Shown in pieces: positions 58,731 to 64,000 of a stretch of DNA of 64,000 bases. The notes under the pieces are model-generated. The model did not search any database. It was not told the DNA's origin and saw nothing but the letters and a program-made list of their open reading frames with translations. Source of the DNA: Arcobacter sp. (GTDB lineage Bacteria; Campylobacterota; Campylobacteria; Campylobacterales; Arcobacteraceae). The translations under genes and the position numbers were made by a program. The stretch's first letter is position 1. Each line of letters begins with the position of its first letter. The stretch spans positions 62,212-126,211 of the forward strand of contig PKUK01000003.1 in NCBI GenBank assembly GCA_002869535.1, written 5' to 3'.

Positions 58731-59060
58731 ATGAGTGTTTTAGTTATTGGAGGGGATAAAATATCAACCATTATATCCACATTACATGAACTAGGGGTGA
58801 GTTCTGTTAAGCACTGGGATGCAAGAAAAAAATCATCTGCACCAAAGAAAAAGATTCCACAAAATACAGATTGTATTATTATGTTAACTTCATTTTTAAA
58901 CCATAATGTTATGCATAAATATAAAAATATAGCAAAAAAACAAAATATTCCATATATTTGTACAAAGCATTCATCTACTTGTGTTCATGACGAATACAAA
59001 AAAATGATTGATGCAAGCAATTGTGAAAATTGTGATAAAGTTTGTGAAGCAAAAAAATGA
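58731..59060 (+). CDS. DUF2325 family protein
   Basis: A 109-residue protein from the ATG at 58731, preceded by AAAGGA; an earlier in-frame TTG lacks a ribosome site. It matches the DUF2325 pattern: VLVIGGDKIS at the N terminus, the HWDARKK segment, a central DCIIMLTSFLNHN and PYICTKHSS strand. The C terminus is Cys-rich (SNCENCDKVCEAKK), with spacing suited to metal or Fe-S ligation. It lies upstream of a terminator and the fur gene, so an iron-linked role is possible by position but unproven. Confidence 0.75.
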   Translation: MSVLVIGGDKISTIISTLHELGVSSVKHWDARKKSSAPKKKIPQNTDCIIMLTSFLNHNVMHKYKNIAKKQNIPYICTKHSSTCVHDEYKKMIDASNCENCDKVCEAKK

Positions 59061-59131
59061 AAATAATTAAAAATATAGAAAAATTAAAAAAAGCTATAAA
59101 GCATAACTTATACTTACAGTCTATAGAGTAA
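59057..59131 (+). CDS. Possible 24-residue small ORF
   Basis: An ATG overlaps the TGA stop of the DUF2325 gene (ATGA) and opens 24 codons (MKIIKNIEKLKKAIKHNLYL onward) before a TAA in the following hairpin. It would be a short basic helix. The ATGA overlap favours coupled translation, but the length and AT-rich composition make a chance ORF quite possible. Confidence 0.25.
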   Translation: MKIIKNIEKLKKAIKHNLYLQSIE

Positions 59132-59157
59132 TATTTAAGGGAAATCCTTAAATATTA
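59129..59157. terminator. Bidirectional hairpin between DUF2325 gene and fur
   Basis: A perfect 12-bp inverted repeat (TAATATTTAAGG / CCTTAAATATTA) with the loop GAAAT. It overlaps the fur stop codon and lies about 70 bases after the DUF2325 stop, so it can end both convergent transcripts. Confidence 0.65.
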
Positions 59158-59601
59158 TTGACAATTAGAACAATTACCTAAAAGTTGCATTACATGACTT
59201 GTAATTTTAAAGCCATTATCTTTTGCAATTTTCTCTTGTTTTTTCTCTATTTCTTCATCCATAAATTCAATTATTTTGCCACAACTTACACAGATAAGAT
59301 GGTCATGATGTTTTTTAGAGTTTGATTCATATTTTTTTCCATCAGTTCCAAAAGTAATAGAAGTAATTAAATGAACTTCTTCTAAAAAAGACAGAGATCT
59401 ATAAACAGTTGCAATACCTATATTTGAGTCAGGATTTGCAAGTTTTACTTCATGGTAAACCTCTTCTGCAGTTAAATGCCCCTTTGCTTTTAAAAGAACT
59501 TCAAGAACAATTTCTCTTTGTTCTGTATATTTTAATCCTCTTTGCTTAACTATTTTTTTTAATTCATCTTTAATATCGTCAAATTTATTGTCTTTGCTAA
59601 T
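59155..59601 (-). CDS. fur: Ferric uptake regulator Fur, non-canonical start
   Basis: A Fur repressor of about 148 residues. The winged-helix region (YTEQREIVLEVLL, then NIGIATVYRSLSFLEE), the metal-binding KKHHDHLICVSCGKIIEF and the C-terminal CSNCQ pair (second half of the structural zinc site) are visible. No ATG, GTG or TTG lies in frame at the expected start. The best candidate is ATT at 59599-59601, with AAAAGG nine bases upstream; it gives a start like those of other Campylobacterota Fur proteins. Either Fur uses a rare ATT codon or the ATG has changed. Fur represses iron uptake when Fe2+ is plentiful; the divergent feoAB operon and a Fur-box-like site lie next to it. Confidence 0.85.
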   Translation of the reverse strand: MSKDNKFDDIKDELKKIVKQRGLKYTEQREIVLEVLLKAKGHLTAEEVYHEVKLANPDSNIGIATVYRSLSFLEEVHLITSITFGTDGKKYESNSKKHHDHLICVSCGKIIEFMDEEIEKKQEKIAKDNGFKITSHVMQLLGNCSNCQ

Positions 59602-59661
59602 CTGTAATATCCTTTTGATTTAAACATAAGAGTATAACAAATTAAATTAAAAAAATCAAAC

Positions 59662-59676
59662 TGATAATTAGTATCA
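59662..59676. promoter_or_regulatory. Fur-box-like operator between fur and feoA
   Basis: TGATAATTAGTATCA is a 7-1-7 inverted repeat that differs from the ideal TGATAAT-n-ATTATCA at one position. It lies 61 bases upstream of the fur start and 64 bases upstream of feoA, where it could control both divergent promoters. Iron-dependent repression of feoAB is the established role of such sites. Confidence 0.65.
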
Positions 59677-59740
59677 CTTAAGTACTTATTTAATTACTCT
59701 GGAATACAATATGCACTTATGTCTTAAATAAAGAGGAAAT

Positions 59741-59977
59741 ATGAATTTAAGTGAATTACAAAAAGGCGAATGTGGAATCATTACAAAAGTAACTGCAGCA
59801 CAAGTTTTAAAATCAAGATTAAACTCTTTTGGAATAACAAAAGGTGCAACTATTTATGTAATAGAACAAACCATGTCAAAAAATACAATCGAAATTAGAC
59901 TACATAGTACTAAAATAGCTCTTAGAATAAATGAAGCAAAAACCATCGAAGTAGAAAGAAGTGAATGCGAAATTTAG
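59741..59977 (+). CDS. feoA: Ferrous iron transport protein FeoA
   Basis: A 78-residue cytosolic SH3-like protein that assists FeoB. It has the family opening SELQKGECGIITKV, the LKSRLNSFGITKGATIYV core and the EIRLHSTKIALRINEAKTIEV ending, cited by ALRINEAKTIEV. It overlaps feoB by 13 bases, so they are translationally coupled. The start is the ATG at 59741 with AGAGG upstream. Confidence 0.95.
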   Translation: MNLSELQKGECGIITKVTAAQVLKSRLNSFGITKGATIYVIEQTMSKNTIEIRLHSTKIALRINEAKTIEVERSECEI

Positions 59978-62082
59978 ATGAAAATAAATTAATAAAAATT
60001 GCCCTTGTAGGGCAGCCAAATGTTGGAAAATCGATGCTTATTAATTCGATTTCCAATTCAAAATTAAAAGTTGGAAATTTTTCTGGTGTAACAGTTGAAA
60101 AAAAGCAAATAGAATTTAAATACAATGATTATCTTTTCCAAATTACAGATTTACCTGGCTCATACTCTTTAAATGAATATACAATTGAAGAAAAAGTCAC
60201 TAAAAGCTACCTTGAAAAGGGGGATTATGACATTATTTTAAATGTCCTGGACTCTACTAATTTAGAAAGAAACTTATACTTAACTACAGAATTATTAGCC
60301 TTAGATAAGAAAATGGTTATTGCCTTAAATATGAGTGATGAAGCAGATTATGAAGGCTTAGTTATAGATGAAAATCAATTAAGTAAAATCATTGGAAAAC
60401 CATGTGTAAAAACATCTGCTAAAAATATAACGGGAATAGATACTTTAATAAAAACTTTAATTGAAAAATATAATTCTCCTAAATTTGAATCTAAACTAAT
60501 TTTTTCTAATGTAATGGAAGAAGAGATATCAAATATAAAAACACTTTTAATAGAAAAAAAATATAAAAGTGATGTTCACTATAGAGAAGTAGCAATAAAA
60601 CTTTTACAAGAAGATAAAAAGACTTTTTTAAAGTTTCATGATGAACCCATTTGGATAGAACTTCAACCTTTGCTAAATGAAGCATTTGAACATATTTACT
60701 TACACTATAATACAAAAGATTTAGATGAGATATTTGCCGATGAGAAAAATGCCTTTGCAAGAGGTGCAACACAAGAAGTTATAACTTAAAAAAAAGAGTA
60801 TGAAAAAGACTTAAGTTCTAAAATAGACTCATTTTTAATAAATAAAATTTTAGGTATCCCTATATTTTTATTTTTTATGTGGGGACTTTTTCAACTTACC
60901 TTTGAACTAGGTAGCATACCAATGGATATCATTGACTCTTTTTTTGCCTCCCTTATTGATGGAACAAAAAATATACTTGGAGAAAATGAGCTCTCATCTT
61001 TAATTGGTGATGGAATTATTGCAGGTGTTGGAGCAGTGATTTTATTTGTGCCAAATATTGTAATACTATTTTTTGGAATTGCATTACTTGAAACAACTGG
61101 TTATATGAGTAGAGTTGCTTTTTTACTTGATGGATTTTTTCACAAATTTGGACTTCATGGGAAGTCATTTATTCCTTTAGTTACTGGATTTGGATGTTCT
61201 GTTCCAGCTTACATGGCTGCCCGTACACTTAAAAATGATAGAGATAGACTATTGACCTTGTTTATTATTGGATTTATGTCTTGTGGGGCTAGGCTTCCAA
61301 TATATGTACTTTTTACAGGGGCTTTTTTTGGAGGTGAAAATGCTGGTAATATCCTCTTTTTAATATATATCACAGGGGCTATATTAGGTCTTTTTGCAGC
61401 TAAACTTTTAAAGATAACAGTTTTCAAAAGTGAAGATGAACCTTTTGTAATGGAGATGCCAAAATATAGATTGCCAACTATGAAACTTGTTTGGCATACT
61501 GTTTCAAATCAAGCTTTAATGTATCTAAAAAAAGCAGGGACATATATCTTAGCTGCATCTGTTCTTATTTGGTTTGCTTCAAACTATCCAAAACATGAAG
61601 AGTATGAAGCAAAAATCAATACCCAAATAGAACAAACAGAAGATGAAACAAAAAAACAAGCTTTAGAAAATAGTTTAGTTCAGTATAATTTGGAAAACTC
61701 ATATTTAGGAATTGTAGGAAAGTTTTCACAACCATTTTTTGAACCTTTAGGTTTTGATTGGAGAATGACAGTAGCACTAGAGACTGGTTTAGCAGCTAAA
61801 GAAATAGTAGTTTCTACTTTAGGAATTCTTTATGGTTTAGGGGATGAGTTAACAGAAGAGAGTGAAACACTACTTAATAAGATTAAAAATAATATACCAG
61901 TAACATCAGCACTTTCATTTATAATGTTTGTAATGATTTATATACCTTGTTTAGCGGCATCAATGGTTTTTGCAAGGGAAGCTGGAGGGTGGAAGTATTT
62001 AGTTTATCTTTTTATTTTTACAACAAGTACAGCGTGGGTTTTATCTTTTATAACTTATAATATCGCAAAAGTGGTTATGTAA
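59965..62082 (+). pseudogene. feoB: Ferrous iron transporter FeoB, internal stop
   Basis: The main Fe2+ importer of many Campylobacterota, 705 codons. The N-terminal G domain has G1 GQPNVGKS, G3 DLPGSYSL and the LNMSDEAD box, with a helical GDI domain to about 270. The membrane part has two Gate motifs (SFIPLVTGFGCSVPAYMAAR and the later YIPCLAASMVFAREAG). An in-frame TAA at 60787-60789 (codon 275) falls exactly in the linker between the GDI domain and the first membrane segment; the frame is open after it. As written it would release a soluble G-domain and leave the transporter without its N-terminal part, unless the membrane half has its own start (for example near 60877). Confidence 0.92.
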
Positions 62083-62098
62083 AATATTTTTTACGTAA

Positions 62099-62437
62099 CT
62101 ACTCTTCTTCTTTAATTTCAAAAGTTGTATTAAAAACTTGATCTTTATCTATTACTCTGAAATTCCAAACACCCATTTCTCTGCCACTTAAATATCTAAA
62201 ATCATAAACAGAACCATGACCTGACGGGAAAAGAACTTTTCTAGTTCTTGATACTTCACCTTCTGGATTAATCCATTCCATTGTTACAAATTTATCTTCG
62301 ATTGATCGCTCTGTCATATATTTACAAATAATTGAGTTTTCTTCTTTTATAACTAAACAATCAACTTCGCTACCAATATAATCACTTCCAAGACAAGATG
62401 AGATTATCAGGAATGCAGTTAATAATATTTTTTTCAT
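62099..62437 (-). CDS. Small exported protein, unknown
   Basis: A 112-residue protein with a signal peptide (first 17 residues). The mature part is beta-rich, with two Cys in VDCLVIKEENSIICK that may form a disulfide and a closing VWNFRVIDKDQVFNTTFEI. It is probably periplasmic. I do not recognise a family, though the pattern of strands resembles small immunoglobulin-like periplasmic domains. It converges with feoB (17-base gap). Confidence 0.65.
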   Translation of the reverse strand: MKKILLTAFLIISSCLGSDYIGSEVDCLVIKEENSIICKYMTERSIEDKFVTMEWINPEGEVSRTRKVLFPSGHGSVYDFRYLSGREMGVWNFRVIDKDQVFNTTFEIKEEE

Positions 62438-62472
62438 TTTTATCCTTAAAATAATCGTGCAATACAGTTTTA

Positions 62473-63210
62473 TTATACCTTATATTTACTCCAAATAGTG
62501 TCCTCATCTAAAGAGGCCCTATTTTCTAGTACTTCAAAAGGTGTGAATGCTTCTTTATATCCCATAGAAAAATGATTTTTTATCCAATAACCCAAATAAA
62601 TATATGGTATATTTAGCTGTTTTGCAACTTTTATTTGTGCCAATATGGAAAATTTTCCAATTGATAATTTTTCATAATCATGATCATAAAAACAATATAT
62701 GGATGAAATAGAGTTTGGTAAAATATCTGTTAATGCAACACCTATTAGTTTATCGTCTCGCATATATAAAAACTCTTTTGTAAAAGATGCTTTTCCTTCT
62801 ACATATGACCTGCTATACTCTATTGGCTCTATTGGAGAATATGGCCATGCTTTTTTATCATTCATATATTTATGGTATTTGTCATATAAATTTAAATGGT
62901 CAATTGAGATTGACGGAGGCTGAATATATACTTTTGTATCTTTATTTTTTGCCAATACTCGTTTTTCTGATTTAGAAAATTTATAGTTTGCCACATCAAT
63001 TCTAATACTTATACATTTTGTACAATTTTTACACTCTGGAACAAAATGCATTCTACCAAATCTTCTCCATCCATGCTCAAGCATGTTTTGATAATCTTCT
63101 GGCGTACAGTTCTTTAAGTATCTATATCTTATATCAGATATTTCATCATCAAAATAAGAACAATCTTTGTTATTCTCAACAAATTCTACTTCATCGTTTA
63201 TTAATTGCAT
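62473..63210 (-). CDS. bpt: Aspartate/glutamate leucyltransferase (Bpt)
   Basis: A 245-residue aminoacyl-tRNA-protein transferase of the bacterial Bpt/Ate1 type, which adds Leu or Arg to proteins that begin with Asp or Glu and so marks them for ClpAP. The N-terminal segment YRYLKNCTPEDYQNMLEHGWRRFG (cited by LEHGWRRFG), the CKNCTKCISIRIDV Cys cluster, the FYDHDYEKLSIGKFS active-site region and YLGYWIKNHFSMGYK are all present. The length is normal. It is followed by nothing on its strand before the small exported gene; trpA is 2 bases upstream in the same operon. Confidence 0.93.
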   Translation of the reverse strand: MQLINDEVEFVENNKDCSYFDDEISDIRYRYLKNCTPEDYQNMLEHGWRRFGRMHFVPECKNCTKCISIRIDVANYKFSKSEKRVLAKNKDTKVYIQPPSISIDHLNLYDKYHKYMNDKKAWPYSPIEPIEYSRSYVEGKASFTKEFLYMRDDKLIGVALTDILPNSISSIYCFYDHDYEKLSIGKFSILAQIKVAKQLNIPYIYLGYWIKNHFSMGYKEAFTPFEVLENRASLDEDTIWSKYKV

Positions 63211-63212
63211 TA

Positions 63213-63953
63213 CTACTCGTTTATTTTTTCTTTTATCTCTTTTGCTATTGCAGTTATTTTTTTAATTTTTTCACTATTACTTAAACTATCATCTATCAAA
63301 TGTTTTACAAAGGCAGAGCCAACAATTACGCCATCTACACCTTTTACTTTCTCTTTTGCTGTATTTTCATAAACTCCAAAACCAATATATAATGGTGTTT
63401 GTGTATATTTTTTAACATTTTTTATGATAGTTGTCAAGTCTTCTGCTTGTCCACTACCTGTAATACCTGCATAAGCAACCAAATAAACAAATTCACTAGA
63501 GTTTTCAACAACTTTTTTTATCCTTGCTTCATCATGTGTTGGAGCTACGAATGAGATTAAAGATTGATTATATTCTTTAGCTAAATTTTGATATTTAAGT
63601 GCTTCTTCATATGGTAAATCAGGAATAATTGCACCTTTTACTCCACACTCTTGTGCTTTTGTAAAAAACTGCTCTACACCCAAATGATAAAATGGATTTG
63701 CATATCCCATCCACAATGTTCTAATCTCTGGTGCTATTTTTGCAGATACTTCAAATAAATCTTTTAATTTAAAACCATTTTCTAAAGCAATTAAATTTGC
63801 TTTTTCGATTACTGGACCATCTGCAACAGGGTCTGAAAAAGGTATACCTAATTCTAAAATATCAACACCAGCCTGCCCCATAGAGAGTGCTAAATCTACT
63901 GTAAAATTATTTTCAGGTAGTGATGATGTAATATATCCAACAAGTTTTTTCAA
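63213..63953 (-). CDS. trpA: Tryptophan synthase alpha subunit
   Basis: A 246-residue TIM-barrel enzyme that cleaves indole-3-glycerol phosphate to indole and glyceraldehyde-3-phosphate for the beta subunit. The catalytic Glu is in ILELGIPFSDPVADGPVI, and the Asp in GAIIPDLPYEEA; the phosphate-binding GFGVYENTAKEK and GVIVGSAFVKH ends are complete. It is slightly shorter than the E. coli protein (268). trpB is not in the window. It overlaps a tightly spaced bpt gene, so they are co-transcribed. Confidence 0.96.
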   Translation of the reverse strand: MKKLVGYITSSLPENNFTVDLALSMGQAGVDILELGIPFSDPVADGPVIEKANLIALENGFKLKDLFEVSAKIAPEIRTLWMGYANPFYHLGVEQFFTKAQECGVKGAIIPDLPYEEALKYQNLAKEYNQSLISFVAPTHDEARIKKVVENSSEFVYLVAYAGITGSGQAEDLTTIIKNVKKYTQTPLYIGFGVYENTAKEKVKGVDGVIVGSAFVKHLIDDSLSNSEKIKKITAIAKEIKEKINE

Positions 63954-64000
63954 AATATTATCCTAATAAAATATTAATTTTAGATTATTTTATCTAATTT

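Noticed and set aside
290-60789. Selenocysteine, pyrrolysine or whole-code reassignment of TAA
   Set aside because: Internal stops are TAA (one TAG), not TGA, with no Sec-type catalytic context. Most intact genes in the window also end in TAA, so general reassignment would extend them.

Overview
The window is AT-rich chromosomal DNA from a member of the Campylobacterota, most likely an Arcobacter-like genus. The evidence is a tmRNA whose tag (ANNTNYAPAYAKVA) closely resembles the Campylobacter type, carboxynorspermidine-pathway polyamine genes, a Csd3/Csd6-like pair of cell-shape peptidoglycan enzymes, a tig-clpP-def cluster, and many sensor kinases and GGDEF proteins with 'AHQWRQPL'-type phosphoacceptor boxes. 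This placement is an inference from gene content, not a computed phylogeny.

Layout. 1-4.8 kb: GGDEF and histidine kinase/response regulator signalling genes. 4.8-13.7 kb: TauE/SafE-like membrane protein, purL, an L,D-transpeptidase-fold enzyme, an M23 peptidase, mgtE, a kinase and folE. 13.7-18.8 kb: a type II secretion/transformation-like operon (GspF, GspE and two bitopic proteins) and era. 18.8-38.4 kb: comM (yifB) split by an 18,090-bp Tn7-like transposon. 38.6-50 kb: a duplicated-domain hypothetical protein, a DUF389 protein, def, clpP, tig, a VWA-TPR protein, two PPK2 kinases, nspC, rubredoxin and a carboxynorspermidine dehydrogenase. 50-64 kb: tmRNA, an NMT1-like sensor/GGDEF protein, a DEAD-box helicase, a kinase/regulator/chemoreceptor cluster, fur-feoAB iron uptake, an N-end-rule transferase and trpA.

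The transposon is the main accessory feature. Its ends can be placed to the base: a 5-bp target duplication (ACCTC) flanks 19454-37543, and removing the element with one duplication copy restores a single comM frame of about 502 codons. Each end carries copies of a 17-bp TnsB-site-like repeat (consensus near CAATAAATAATGCAAAT), four at the left and two at the right. Core genes are tnsA, tnsB, tnsC and a short tniQ, plus a distant, inverted gene that I identify as a TnsE homologue. Cargo comprises a papain/C39-like protein with a 60-residue partner, a GHKL ATPase with a C-terminal HEPN-like motif, a C5 cytosine methyltransferase, an HTH protein, a small secreted protein, a secreted EndA/Dns-type nuclease and a three-gene sensory cassette. 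Both the comM disruption and the secreted nuclease are expected to depress natural transformation, and a secretion/transformation-like operon sits just outside the element.

A second window-wide pattern is that nine genes are interrupted by single in-frame stop codons (ten in total: nine TAA, one TAG) with no frameshift. They are a GGDEF protein, a histidine kinase, the TauE-like protein, the M23 peptidase, tnsB, the methyltransferase (two stops), a regulator-kinase, nspC and feoB. In addition, fur has no ATG, GTG or TTG start at its expected position. This could reflect sequence error, a mutagenised or decaying genome, or nonsense suppression; the sequence alone cannot decide.
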